Positions 24,406 through 36,678 are shown, counted from the first letter of the stretch. The stretch is 64,000 nt of DNA from Acanthornis magna (GCA_036785705.1 JAWUZG010000001.1:186001-250000); one strand, 5' to 3'. Notes: a model not told the origin generated them from the letters alone. A program made the numbers and translations.

Positions 24406-27202
24406 GAAAGAATTGGCGAACATTACAGAACGTCTGGCGTTGCAATCACACAAATCACTGCAGCCATGATTTACCTGGAAGGTCACCACATCTGTAGAAG
24501 GACACAGGGGAGGTTTTGGGGGAAAATAAGAAGGATTAACTGCCTGAGAAATGTCTTCTGCAAATAAAGGCAATGAAATTACACTTTGGTATATTAGAAA
24601 GGGGAGGAAAGGGCAGAGACAGGAGGATGCACGTAAAATGAGGGAGGTAGGCTGAGAATGGCTCTCTCTGTCTCAAACGACAGGAATGAGACAGATATTC
24701 AATGCAAAGGAAATCTCTTGTCTTCCAAAGTGTAATTAGACTGAGGGACTCATTTCCATAAGATGTCAATGAGGCCAGGAACTCAGCCAGACGTGAGGAT
24801 GGCTCGGACATTTACGAGGATAACCCGAACATCTGAAGTTGTAACAGCTGATGTAAAATAAAAAACTCTCAGGAGGGATCTAACGTCCTGCGTTTCAGAC
24901 TTTAAATTAATCTCTTAGTTATTAGGAGGATACCTTTTTATGAGGAAACAAATTATTTTCCCTCTGTCTTGGAGTGTACCAACGCTTTTCTTTGAATGTT
25001 TAGCCAGTGACCACAGCCAGAATCAGTGTCCTGCACTGACAGCCCAGATCCCCACGTGCTGGGAGAGCCCCTGTGTGACAGGGGAGAAGATATCCCTTAA
25101 TTATGTATATTTGGTGATCTAGCTCAGATGCCAAAGTGAGAGCAAAACACAAACTCTGCACAGGAAGGGAAAATCTTGCTGCTCCCAACTCTTGTTTTTT
25201 GTATCCTGGGGTTCTTCACACCTCAATTCTCCATTTGAACCCTTAGGGCTGGGCTGGAACAGCAAGGATGAATCTGTGCCCTCGAGGGACACTTCACCTT
25301 GGTTATTCTGCTGTCTCCCTCACTTTGGATACCCAGGAGCCCTCACTCCCTCAGTCCTTCCAGCCACGAGGAAACATCAACTCTCTTTGCCTTTATTCTG
25401 CTTCTGCATTTCCCTCCCCGGTGCTCTCTTTCCAATTTTAAAGGTTTATGGCTTGAGACAGAGCATTATTGGTGTGAACTGTGTGGATAAATCAGCCAGA
25501 GAGTTTGCACTAAACACAGGGATTTTACAGCCCTGGAGTCTGGAAGCCAATAGGTCTCATCGTGAAAATCTGCGCTGTGGTATGGAAATCAACCTCATCA
25601 TTAAAATGTTTTAATCAGTTCACTCTCTCAAAGCTGGAGCAGGTCCTTTACCCTGTGATTGAGGTGGGTTTGTGGATGACATCCCTTCCTTGGCAGGAGG
25701 GAGCAGGAATGTTCGTGGGCTGGGGTTCGCCGCTGTTCCTCAGGTGATTTTGAACAGCGACATATCCCCTGGGATGAGAGCAATCTGTGGTGAGGCTGCT
25801 GTGGGTCCAAACATCTCCCACTCCAGGTTTTCGCATCCATCAAGCCTTGGCATTTCATCCCCCACATTTCCTCTGCCCAAGCTCTGTCTCCTCTTCATGT
25901 CCCTGAGAGCCTCACAGCACCAAGGAGCAATTTTTGATGAACTGCCCATTTCCCAGTGGAAAAGGCCAGGAGCGCACATCTTCGGTTGGATGATGGGGAA
26001 TCTTTAGATGTATTCCAGTTTTAGAAAAATGAAAATGTCCTTTAGATCAGGGTAACTAATCCTGCTTATGCTGTAAAGCCCTGGATGAACAGTCGATTCT
26101 ACTTTCTTGTCAGATCCTAATCTGACATGCTGATAATGAAGAAAGGGAGGAGAAATCACAGGGAGGAAATCAGGAAGAAAGCTGTGTCATCTGGGAGGGG
26201 TGGGGGATTTGCAGGGCAGGAGGGGAAGGGGGGAAAGGGAGGGAGTATGGACAAGCTTTAAAATTAAATTGAATATTAGGAGCTGGAAAATCTAATGGAG
26301 ACAGGCTGCCCTGAAAGCGATATAGGCTGGAGATGGAGAGAGACAAAGAATGACAGCGGATCAGTTTAAGCATGAAAGAATAGAAAGGAAAAGAATAATA
26401 ATGTTGGCTTGTAAAGCTGAAATCAGATTATGGTTTCCTCCAGTGAATTAACTCTCCCCTAATGTAGTGCAGGGGGCTTTGCAGGGCTAGCGTGATTTCC
26501 CTGTTGGGTGGCACTGGGACATTAAACTGAGATGTGTGTGTGTCTCATGATAACCCTGCCCATGTTAAACCTCTCAGAGAGCACCCGTGCACGAGGCTCG
26601 CTCTGTGTGAGAGGAAGATCCTAAGTGTGTTTGGGGTTTGGAGGAGCCCACACAGTGAAATGGATGCCTGTGTTCGTGTGAGGGTGCAACATGAAATCTC
26701 GCCGTGTGTTTGTGTCAGCCAGAGTCACCCTAAAATCCTGGACCCTCTCCTCAGGATGGGGCTGACTGGGGAGCCCAAGACTCCAGAAGCTGCTGGTCCC
26801 CTCCCCAGGGGTGATGACCCAGCGCTGGGATGGAGGAGGCAGCTGGAGATCAAGAGGAAGGTGTGGGATCTTACAGCTCTGGTGTCCCTCGATGGACTGG
26901 GCACAGCTGCAGATGTTGTGGGGACATTGAAGAATCCAGTTTACAGCGACAGCATCCTCTCCTTCATGGAGATTTGGCTGGGGAAGAGGAGCCTGGATGG
27001 GAGCCAAAATGATTTTTTTCTCCATGTTATCCACAAGTCACAGAACCGTCAGAGTCTGGCCTTCAGGTTCTTGTTTCTCCAGCTCTCTAGGATCTCAGAT
27101 CAGGATAAAAGTGGGATGAAGTCCAGCTCAATAGGCAGCTTTCCCTCTCTGCCTCCTGCCAAATCTTCTCATTTGTTTCCTCGTGGCCAAGCTGTAGCCT
27201 GT
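24406..27202. other. Unique non-coding sequence
   Basis: About 2.8 kb with no repeat, RNA gene or convincing exon. A 223-codon plus-strand frame (26534-27205) overlaps a 137-codon minus-strand frame; neither has a recognisable domain. Confidence 0.5.
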
Positions 27203-27224
27203 TAATCCTGCCCAGGCAGGATTA
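27203..27224. repeat. Perfect inverted repeat with paired TAATCC motifs
   Basis: Arms TAATCCTGCC (27203-27212) and GGCAGGATTA (27215-27224) are perfectly complementary with a 2-bp spacer. Each arm carries TAATCC, the core recognised by K50 homeodomain factors such as OTX, PITX and CRX. Whether anything binds is unknown. Confidence 0.9.
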
Positions 27225-27869
27225 GCTTAATTTGAGATTATCAGTGCAAACACCTGAGCTCTCCCAGTGGTTATTTGGTACAAGGGGGAATGTAGAAGCT
27301 TTCATCTTCATGAGAGCTGCTAGGATCCCTCTCCTTGGTGCTCCCACAACATCAGGTGTGAATAAAAAACTATTAATCAAAGAGGAAAAGAGGAGAGGGG
27401 GTCATGGGACTCAGGGAAAAGTAAATACAGGGGTGTCCAAACGGCTGGAATGAGGTCTCCCTAAGGAATAAGAGTATAATCTAGGATGCTGCAGAGATGG
27501 CTGGGAAGGTAGGAGATGGAATTTGTAAAATTGTGAGTGCCAAGGAAAGGATGAGTGGTTGCTCATGGCCTTTTCCAGCAGGAACTTGGGGGTCCCAGAG
27601 AAGGCACAATCAAGGTGTGGAATTTCTATAGAATTGGTGCTCAAAGTTAGCGAGGGTTCAGGGAAGAGCAGAGTAGTTCAAAGAAAAATCCAGCCAGTGT
27701 TATTAAATTCAGAGAGAACATATGGAAGTCCCTGAGTCTCCAATGGCTGGAGGCAGGGAAAGTACCAGGGAGGAAACTCCACAAACCATCTCCTTGTCCT
27801 CATGCATTATTCATTGCCTGTAGCTACTTTTGGAGACAGCCAGTTAGGAGCAACAACCCATGGAGCTGC

Positions 27870-28140
27870 TCTGCCGTGGGCAGGGACACCTTCCACCATC
27901 CCAGGGTTCTCCAAGCTCAATCCAGCCTGCTCTAGAACACTTCCAGGGATGGGGCAGCTTCTCTGGGCACCCTGTGCCAGGGCCTCACCACCCTCACAGG
28001 GAAGAATTTCTTCCTAATATCTAAATCTAAATCTCTCATTTTTTAGTTCAAAACCGTTCCCCTTTGTCCTATCACTACCTACTCATGTAGAAAGTCTCTC
28101 TCCCTCTTTTTTACAATCCCCCTTCAAGTACTGAAAGGAT
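27870..28140 (-). mobile_element. CR1 LINE fragment
   Basis: Minus-strand CR1 lacking only the last few dozen 3' bases: 'gggcagggacaccttccacc', 'cttccagggatggggcagct', 'ctctgggcaccctgtgccag', 'ggcctcaccaccctcacagg', 'gaatttcttcctaatatcta', 'cccctttgtcctatcactac' and the 'agtctctctccctctttttt' block. Relatively well preserved. Confidence 0.95.
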
Positions 28141-28254
28141 AAACCCCGGATGTCTGAGAAGGGTTAAAATCACAGCTTTTCTTTGTTAGGTCGAGCCTGA
28201 CTGAGCCTGAGAGGTGTGACAGCACTTGAAACCAGAGCAAGGCTTGGCTTTTCC

Positions 28255-28422
28255 CCACAATAACACAGATTCTGGATGGCACAGAGAAGATTTGACTCTT
28301 GCCGTGGGGTTTTTGTGCTTTCTTTGTGGCCCCCGTCCCCACACTAACACAGATTCTGGATGGCAGAGAGAAGATGTGACTCTTGTAGTGGGGTTTTTGT
28401 GCCTTCTTTGTGGCTCCTATCT
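28255..28422. repeat. 84-bp tandem duplication
   Basis: Two adjacent 84-bp copies (28255-28338, 28339-28422), each with 'taacacagattctggatggc', 'agagaagat.tgactcttg' and 'gtggggtttttgtg'. Differences are scattered single bases plus 'ccgtgg' versus 'tagtgg'. Confidence 0.94.
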
Positions 28423-29268
28423 TCTCTGTATTCAAGAAGTGTGCTTCTGATAAGGGCAGGCCCATCCATCCCTCGGTGACTCCTTGTTGTGACTCAGTGA
28501 CACACCCAATCCAACTTTCTCCAGCAGCTGCTGGACAGAATGCCCGAGAAATTCATCGTCCTCTGCAGCAGCCCTGGGATAATTAACCCTGTCATTTGTG
28601 CTTATATGGAGTGCTTTGTTCCACCAGGCTTTGGGATTGCTTCTTTCTGGTCATTTCCTCCCAGATCCCTCTATCTGCTGGGAAACAAAGTGATAAATGA
28701 CTCCCTGCTAACCACTCTCTCTGCATTTCTGCAGCACCTTGCGGAAAAGTTATCACTGGAGGAGCTGCAGATGATGCTGAACTTCAATTAGGCCTCAAAT
28801 TAGTTGTGCAGGGTGACATTTTCCAATCATGCAACATTAGCATCCTCCCTAATTATGAAAATGTAAAGCTAACTTCTGTTTCATAATAAATTAGGCTTGC
28901 TCTCCCTATCTAAAACACACAAGCCCTCACGCAGCACAACCTCCACCAGGGCTTCTCCTCCTGTTTTGCTGATGATCAGGGACAGACTAAACCACAGTGA
29001 CCTCCCTGTCCTCTAAAGGTCAGGAACGGTGTCTGAGAAGTGGGCAGGGGAAGGGAAATCTGCAAGAAAGTGGAAAAAGACACTGAAGGAATGGGGCTTT
29101 TTCAGTGCTGGGGTGTTCTCACATCAATCAGCATCTTCCTCCAAGCAGGAGGGAGAAGCGGCAGGAGGAATCATCCCATCCTCTCCCTTTTCTGTTTAGC
29201 TTCTGCAACTCTGGTTTGCTCAACCCTCTCGTCCAGCCCTGGGAGAGTTGTTGGAGCCTCCCTTCTGT
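28423..29268. other. Unique sequence with AT-rich, homeodomain-like motifs
   Basis: No repeat recognised. The stretch 28770-28900 is rich in TAATTA/CAATTA/AATTAG cores ('cttcaattaggcctcaaatt', 'cctccctaattatgaaaatg'), which is compatible with, but does not prove, regulatory function. Confidence 0.4.
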
Positions 29269-29842
29269 TGTTGGAAAATATACCAGTTACAAAATTTTGT
29301 ATAACTTTAGTCAAAGGCTTTGTTCGTCTTTAATGTGGGAAAAGGAATTTCAAATTTCTTTCCAGGGCATTGTTCTACCAGGTGAGGTCTGATGAACTCA
29401 ACATTTCAACAGACTGAAAGCAGCCCAAAAGGTAAAGGGCCATGAATGGAACATCAGCTCCAAACCTCAGCCCTGGTGGGTCAGAGACACCTGGGCCAGG
29501 AAAAGAGAGATAACAAAGAAGATCTAATTTACATTGGAGGTGAGGAGATTCGGATCCAATAGAAAACTGAACACTGAGGGTTGCTCAGCTCTGGACCAAT
29601 GAACTTTGAGACAATGCATCTCTATGGGTTTTGACTGTATAAAGTTTGGGGGAAAATCCTGTAAAATCAGTGTGTCACGGAATGATTATCTCTGCACACC
29701 CAGGCTGTGTGTGGATGAGATGATTTCTGTGGCACACCCTGGCCAGAACAACATCCTGGCCAGATAATAAAGTAATGCCTTGACTCTCTAATATTAAAAA
29801 TGTTGCTGGAGGGTTTTTGTTTTTCCCACGGTTTTGGTGACA
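29269..29842 (+). mobile_element. Solo LTR, endogenous retrovirus (family B, copy 2)
   Basis: Starts TGTTGGAAAATATACCAG and ends GGTGACA. A CCAAT box lies near 29598, TATAAAG at 29638-29644 and AATAAAG at 29766-29772. Compared with copy 3 (54244-54861) it has a divergent, shorter segment around 29420-29530; the remainder aligns base for base with few changes. Flanks do not form a clear duplication (CTGT left, CCAT right), so one end may be altered or the termini may be slightly different. Confidence 0.86.
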
Positions 29843-32830
29843 CCATCACAGTGTTGGCAATTCCATACAGGAAGAAGATTCCAGTTATGCTACCACACAC
29901 CTGATCCTATTTATTCCCAACAAAACCAGGCAGAGCATGCAGGTGGAAGGACATAAGGGGAAAAAAAAAAAAAAAGAAGGTGCAACCAGAACAAGCTCTA
30001 GTATCAGAGAACAGTTTGTGTAAACACCACAATTACTGAGGAATAGGAAAAAAAAGTCAGATTTTTTTTTGTACAGTCAGAAGAATCAGAAGAAAGGTCC
30101 TTTTTGGAGCCTTTCCACAATGGTTGGGGAATACATCTCTATTTAAGAAACCACTTAGAGCTGCCTCGTTGTGGTTTATGCTGGAAAAAGGATCAGGAGC
30201 TGTGTGGCTCTTGCCAAATAAGTTTTGCAGCACTGTTGTGTTTCCCGGAGACCATTGCTGAAGGTAAGTGAAGTCACCTTTGTGCAAGGTCTGAGCCACA
30301 GATCTTCCACCCCTCCACACCTCCCAAACTATTCCCTGTCTCTAAAAATAATGGGGCTGCTAGAAACAGCTGGGTGCTCATCCTGGCTGAGTTTAGTAGG
30401 TTCAAGTAACGCCGAAGATTCCTGAAAAACAAAGCAGCCAATTATTGCATCTCTGCATCAGAAGGAGCTGGGAGCTGCAGAGAGAGGCTGACAGGCAGCT
30501 AAATAACAGACTAACAAGCAGGATGGCTGGAATCTGTCACAGCACTAATGAAGGTCAGGATAAGACACCTGCATATTTTAAAGAGTGAGATGTGTGCTTC
30601 TGAAGATGCCCAGATGTGACATTTAAAGGCAGAGATCATAAACTAAGTGCAATCACTGCTGAGAACTGGGGCCTGGGAGAGCACGGGATACAGGATAAGA
30701 GAATTAAAAACAGTTTAAGAACTCTAAGTGGAGAAGGCTTGGAGTCTGTGGGGAAGCTGGAGATCCAGTAGCTGCTGGAGTGAGATTAATCCAAGGGAGA
30801 AGCCGATCCTGCTGTGTAGAAGCCCCCAAAATGTGGTAGAAATTTTCCAAAAACTGGAGAAAGAGAGCACTCAGCTTGCCATGCAGGCAGAGGGGAGCAG
30901 CTGAAGCAGAGGAGGGGATTTGCAGCATCTTTCTCTACAGAGTAACCTAATTCACCATGAGAACACTGCAGAGGCACTTAAATAGGGCAAGGGAAAGCAC
31001 TGTGTAAGCAAACTCACTGCAAAGCCCAGGGAATGCTGGAAAGCACAGACACAGAGAGTGGGCTGCAGACTGCAGCTCCTCTGCTTTCAGCTGCAGTTCT
31101 CATTTGAAGGCGCATTTATTGCTGCAAAAGAAAAAAAAAACCAAAAAAAAAAAAAAAAACCACCCCTAGAAAATCAGGCTAGTTTCGTTCAATAATCAGT
31201 TAAAAGCTAAGCCTCCCCCCTAGGAGCCCAGGATGTGAAAAGGGCAATGTCCTCCCCAAAACTACCTGAAAAAGTCCTAGAAATGCTGTTGGGCAAATCC
31301 TGCGGTCCTTGAGGTTTTGAATATTCAATTCCCAGCACGGCCACAGCTCTCAGAGCTCCTTCTCAATCCCATGTGCTACATACAAATAAAAACCCACCAG
31401 TATCACAATAATGCAATAATAAAGCAAAAAATTATTGGCACTCGATGGAAGATCAGCTCCCTTCAGACAGCAGGATGTTTCCTCTTCCTGTTCCTTTCCC
31501 ATGCTCTGAAATAATCTGATTTTTATCTGCCACAGTGCTTTTTTTTTTTAAATTTTTTTTTCTCTCCCAATCAATTCAATTGCTGCAGCAAGCCCAACAA
31601 GCATTTTGAATAATGAGTTTGTTTTCGGGGTTGAAGGGTTTTGCTTGCTCATCCTGGCTTTGGAGAGAGCTGCCTTTGTGTTCGCAATGCCAAGAGGGAG
31701 CTGGAGCTGCAAAGCACGCGAGGAAGGATCAATACTTTAAATGCATTAACACTGGTGAGTTCCAAATGAAGTTAGTGGCTGCTGAGCATCACTGATTTCA
31801 CAGTAAGTCTCAGTTCAGTTGGTTAATTTTTCTGGAGGATCAATGCCACAGCTGATGGTTACTGAAGTTTCTTCCTTCGCCAGGCGCAAGGGGGTTTTGA
31901 AATGAGCTCTACAGGGGATCACAAACCAACTCGTCCGTGTAAATAAGAGGAGCACGGGTAATTCTCTTAATCTGTCAAGACCAGCACGGCAAAGACATGA
32001 ATCATAAAATCTGAACTAAACCAGCTTCGAGTTTTGGATCTAAATTTCACAGCTCCTCTCATTGTACGGGGTCAGTCAAAACCGCTGGGTCTGACCTCAC
32101 CAGAGCTCTTGGGGAAAATGGACTTGAAAGCCACGACTTCCACCCAAACAGAATGCAAATTTTGTGTACAGTTCTTGCAATATTGGGTCATTCAGGATCC
32201 TAAACTTTTAGGCAATCTCATGGATATACTGTAAAATGATGTCTTTATATGTATTGATCTTTCTTTTCTTCACTGGGTCAAGTTTCCCTCACAGAATTAA
32301 GCTGTCCACGCACAGAGGATGATTCCCAGTCCAAGAAAGATGGATACACGAGTGGAAGAGTGCAGACAATGGTTTAAGAGGAGATTTTATGTTGGGAAGG
32401 GGAACAGACCCAAGGTCTGGAGGGAAAGAAGAGGCAACAAAGCAACCAAATGGAGAAACTTTGTCTGGTGGGACAGAAACCTGGGGAAGCACCAGTGGGG
32501 AAAAGGCAGAAGAGAAGAATCCATTCCTTTTTAGGGATATTTATGCATGTCAGCAAAATAAACTCACCAGTCAAGGCTCAAAGAGCCCAGGAACTCAGTG
32601 TGATGAGTTGCATGTGGAGCTATGTGGTAATTAAGCTAATTTAGGCTTCCAGAAGGAGGGGTGAACTCCAGTCCTCCCAGTTTAGCCATGAGGGCTCCAG
32701 CAAAGCTCTACATTTATCGTGGATTTGAGACTCAGTCATTTAAAGGACAGGAATGCTCAGCACAGAATTCCAGCTGAATTTAGGGCCTCAAAGACATCAC
32801 TCTGTACCTGCCATACCTCCCCTTTTAGGT
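29843..32830. other. Unique non-coding sequence with poly-A patches
   Basis: No exon, RNA gene or interspersed repeat recognised. A-rich runs at 29959-29975 and 31129-31160, T-rich at 31542-31561. Confidence 0.5.
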
Positions 32831-32892
32831 ACCTGAAGAACTTTTCATATCACTTTTCAGACCTAAAGAACTTTTCATATCACTTTTCAGAC
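32831..32892. repeat. 30-bp tandem duplication
   Basis: Two adjacent copies of ACCT(G/A)AAGAACTTTTCATATCACTTTTCAG-type sequence, 30 bp apart, differing at one base. Confidence 0.95.
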
Positions 32893-33127
32893 CACAGTAC
32901 CAATGGAAATGTCCACCCACAGCTGACCTACATACAGAGCCTTATCTTTGTTCTGATTTGATATTTTTTGCCTTATTTTTTTTTTTTGCTGATTGTCACA
33001 ACTTCAAGAAGGCAAAATTCCTACCTTTACCTGGAGGCAATTGCTACCTTGCTGCAGCCTTTGTATCATTACCCTGTCATAAAAATCCATCTTCACTTGT
33101 TCTTTGTAAGCTTTGTTGTGTATTCCC

Positions 33128-33270
33128 TATCCCTGGAAGGGTTCCAGGCCAGGCTGGACAGGGCTTGGAGCAACCTGGGGTAGTGGAAAGTGTCCCTACC
33201 CCTGGCAGGGGTGGAACTGCATGATCTTGAGGGTCCCTTCCAACCCAAACCATTCTGTGATTCCGTGATT
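33128..33270 (+). mobile_element. CR1 LINE 3'-end fragment
   Basis: Plus-strand CR1 tail: 'ccctggaagggttccaggcc', 'aggctggacagggcttggag', 'ggcaggggtggaactgcatg', 'ggtcccttccaacccaaacc' and intact terminal octamer-like repeats 'attctgtgattccgtgattt'. Confidence 0.95.
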
Positions 33271-34011
33271 TCCAAATCCAACGCATAACAAAAGTTATGG
33301 GGCAGAATCCTTAAAAAAAAAAAAAAAATGAAATAATAACTGAGCTTTCCATACTTTGGTTTGCTGGAAATGGCATTCCAAGCATTTTCTTCCCCACTGC
33401 ATGAAGGCTTGGAACATTTTTTCTTCCTTTTGAAGACAAGAATCACAAGTAATCTTGTGATCCCCGTAAAGGTGGTGGATCTTTAAATAGAGTTGCTTGA
33501 TGTACTTGAAATTTCTTGACTAAAACAAAAAGGAAAAAAAAAGGTAGAGACATTTTCATGCATATTTTCACCAAAAAAACCCCAAACCACCAACCAAAAC
33601 CAACACATCTTTTATTTTGGGATAGGTGGCCTTAGCTTAAAAAAAAAGGATAATGAGACTTGTGCTAAAATTGGAGAGCTGTCAACACTGTGCGTTCTTG
33701 CTATACATTAAAAGTCACTCAGAAAGGAGCAGGAACTCAGGCTATTTTCATGTACGCACAGAACAGGTGGGGAATTTGCAAATTGCTGACAACATTTTCA
33801 AATATGACAAATAAAAAAAAAAGGCAACAGAAAACTTTGCCCCCCCTAAAAAAAAAAAGTTTACATTTGTCCTTCCTTCATTTCCAGAAACTGGGGATTA
33901 TATGTTAGCTTATTGTTCTCTGGGACTGATATTAGAAGATTTTCAGTCTAGAAGGGAAAATATGTTGTGTTGCAATCATCATCGGGGTACTAAAGCCTTT
34001 ACTCATAGATC

Positions 34012-34166
34012 CACAGGACCATAGAATGATTTGGATTAGAAAAGATCTTTAAAGTTCATCCAGTTCCAACCCCCTGCCATGGACAGGGCACCTTCCACCA
34101 TCCCAGGTTGCTCCAAGCCCTGTCCAGCCTGGCCTGGAACACTTCCAGGGATGGGACAGCTACACT
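34012..34166 (-). mobile_element. CR1 LINE 3'-end fragment
   Basis: Minus-strand CR1 tail: 'ccatagaatgatttggatta', 'gttccaaccccctgccatgg', 'accttccaccatcccaggtt', 'cctgtccagcctggcctgga', 'acacttccagggatgggaca'. Confidence 0.95.
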
Positions 34167-34368
34167 TTCATGGACCATCTGTGCCTCCATCATGACCCCA
34201 TGAGGGATTCTGTTGACTGAATATTTCCTTCCACGTGACGGGAAGACTTTGGAGTTGAAACTCACGAAACAATTTTCCCAGACAGTAAAATCCTTCCCAA
34301 AGCTCATTAGCTGGACGTAGGCTGCACTGAGGACAGAGATGTGTCAGGTTGTTCAATCTCTCCCCTGG

Positions 34369-34872
34369 TGTTGCAGACTGTAAATAAAGAAGACGACGAC
34401 GAGGCAAAAGGTGGAGGGAGGAATACTCCTCCCCAAGCTCTCCTTTATTAGGGTAGAGGGTTCATGGTGTTCGGGAGGGAGAGCAGGGGAAGGAGGGCCA
34501 TTGCTGTGGCGATGGTATGGCAGAATGGCACCGGCTGCTGGGGCGCAGCCGGTTAAATAGGGAAGGGAACGACCAATAAGGAAAGAGGGAGAGGGCGGGG
34601 ACACGCATACATAAACCAATAAGAACATAAGAGGTTGGGATACAATTCAAATTATCCAATGGCATACATAACTGAACAGAAGGATCTGGAGGGATGGGCG
34701 GATCCGAAGCCCTGAGCACGCCTTACTCCACGCGCCCGGGGGACTGGACCCAGCTCCCAAGATGGGCGGAGCTGGCCTGGGAGGTGAGGGCATACCTAGA
34801 ATCTCTCCCACCCAGGCGAGGCCCATTGGTCCAAAAGCATCGGCCTGGGAGGCAGAGGGGCGACCCGCCACA
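34369..34872 (-). mobile_element. GC-rich solo LTR with perfect 6-bp target-site duplication
   Basis: On the minus strand it runs from TGTGGCGGGTCG (34872) to TCTGCAACA (34369). Exact 6-bp duplications CCCTGG lie at 34363-34368 and 34873-34878. Minus-strand signals are several ATTGG/CCAAT-type motifs, a TATTTAACC box (about 34551-34559) and AATAAA (34444-34449) followed by a GTCGTCGTCTTC-rich tail. The 6-bp duplication places it with class II (ERVK/alpha-beta-like) elements. CpG-rich compared with the surrounding DNA, which suggests a fairly young insertion. No internal viral sequence. Confidence 0.9.
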
Positions 34873-34878
34873 CCCTGG

Positions 34879-35771
34879 ATGGCCTTGTTCCCCACTGAGA
34901 TGCACAAGGCTTTGGAGAAACCCATGGAAGTTCAGGTCCGGACGTTGACACCTCCTGGAAACAACAGCCACAGCCTGATTGTGCGGAGCCATGTCTGCTT
35001 TCATCACTTTGGAGCTCAGCACGTGGAGACCTCAGTGAATATCTCCCTTTTTACTTCTGTATTCTCTCTGCAATTGATGCAGAGGAATGAAAAGGAGCAG
35101 GTTTGCACCGGCAGGAAGAAAGCTGCAGGTGCTGGGAAGATAAGCACTGCAGGGTTTGAAAGGCTTTTAGGTGGCTTAACACTTGCTTAACCAGCTGTTA
35201 ATTAAACAAAACATGCAGATAAGTTACAAAAGTGCCTCCAGTGCCCCCTAATGCTCTGCCTGACTGTTGGTACAGCCTGAATTAGGGGACAGGACATTTT
35301 CAAAGGCCACAGAAGCAACTCTTTGATCCTCTGAGGTGCACCAGCCAAGTTCTCAACCTTGTTTGACCCCTTTTAATTAATAGTATCCAGCAGTATCATT
35401 GGGAAAAGTTGTTGGGGGATTTTTCTTGAAGAAACGCTCCATGAGTTATTTTTTGAGAGGAAACAAGGAGTCCTAATTTCTCTGGGGTAATTACTGCAAG
35501 ACAGGCTGAGGCAGCGCAGTTAAAGTACATTTATTTCATCACAGGCACAATGCTAATTCAAAAACCTATTAAAAATGACAGAGACAGGAGGAGCTCAGCC
35601 TCCTCCATCCCTTCACAGTTTTATACTTCCTTAAATTCTCTCCCAAGTGTGTTGTATATTCTCCCTGAACTAGGCAGAATTTTGTATCCACACAGTCTGA
35701 CCAATGCTGAAAAGTCTTTGCTCTTTATTCCCCAGGCCATCAGCAAGGGAACTGATGTCCATCTGTTTTCT
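34879..35771. other. Unique non-coding sequence
   Basis: No element recognised; T-rich and AT-rich portions around 35370-35460. Confidence 0.5.
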
Positions 35772-36033
35772 GTGACAGGACAAGAGGAAACAGCCTCGAG
35801 CTGTGCCAGGGGAGGTTCAGGTTGGATATTAGGGAAAATTTCTTCACTGAAGGGTTACCAAGCTTTAGAACAGACTGCCTGGGGAAGTGGTGGAGTCACC
35901 ATCCCCAGAAATGTTCAAAAATCCTGTGGATGTGACACTTGAGGATGTTGTTTCGTGGTGAATACAATGGTGGTGCTGGGTTGGACTTGATGACCTCAGA
36001 GGTTTTTTCCATCCTTAAAAATTCCATGCTTTA
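35772..36033 (+). mobile_element. CR1 LINE 3'-end fragment
   Basis: Plus-strand CR1: 'gtgacaggacaagaggaaac', 'ctgtgccaggggaggttcag', 'ggaaaatttcttcactgaag', 'ctggggaagtggtggagtca', 'ggttggacttgatgacctca', 'aaaaattccatgct'. Same subtype as 7462-7671, better preserved. Confidence 0.95.
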
Positions 36034-36582
36034 AACACCTGCTGAAATGAAGTAGTACCACAAAGTTAAGGCATGTAACTATTATGGATTTTAATTTCTT
36101 GAATGCTCTGCATGTATATAACAACCCTTTCTCCCTTTCCCTATGAGGAGCAGCACTGCTCCTCCTGGAGTAGGAATCCTCCACACACAATGTATTAATG
36201 CTTGTAAGGAAAACCAACTGATTCTACCCAGGATCAGCATCTGACAGAGAAACTAAATAGACCTCTTTAGCAACTGGATAGCCTTATATTTCAGTGGTAT
36301 TGATCCACTGAAGTGTTATTTTGCCCATATTTCTGCCTGCAAAAATCTTTGATGCCATGCAAAATTACTCAGCAGACAGGGTGTGAATTACAGTCTATAG
36401 CCATTAGCAGACTGCTAAAAAAGATTTGTTTTAATGCTCTAAAAATGGCATGTGTGGTACTGATTCTATTCATATTAATGCAAATCTGGGGGGAAAAAAA
36501 TGCTCTCTTTGTAGAATTTGTTTCTTCATGAGTAAGAATGACTTGAATCAAACCTCCAGCAGTAACTGCATGACTTACAGGA

Positions 36583-36678
36583 CGTCCAGGGAAGTTGTGG
36601 CTGTCCCACCCCTGGAAATGTTCAAGGCCAGGCTGGATGGGGCTCTGAGCAGCCTGGGAGAGTGGAAGGTGTCCATGA
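36583..36678 (+). mobile_element. CR1 LINE fragment truncated at both ends
   Basis: 'gtccagggaagttgtggctg', 'cccacccctggaaatgttca', 'aggccaggctggatggggct', 'agcctgggagagtggaaggt'. It stops before the CR1 3' terminus, so a deletion or later rearrangement removed the end. Confidence 0.92.
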
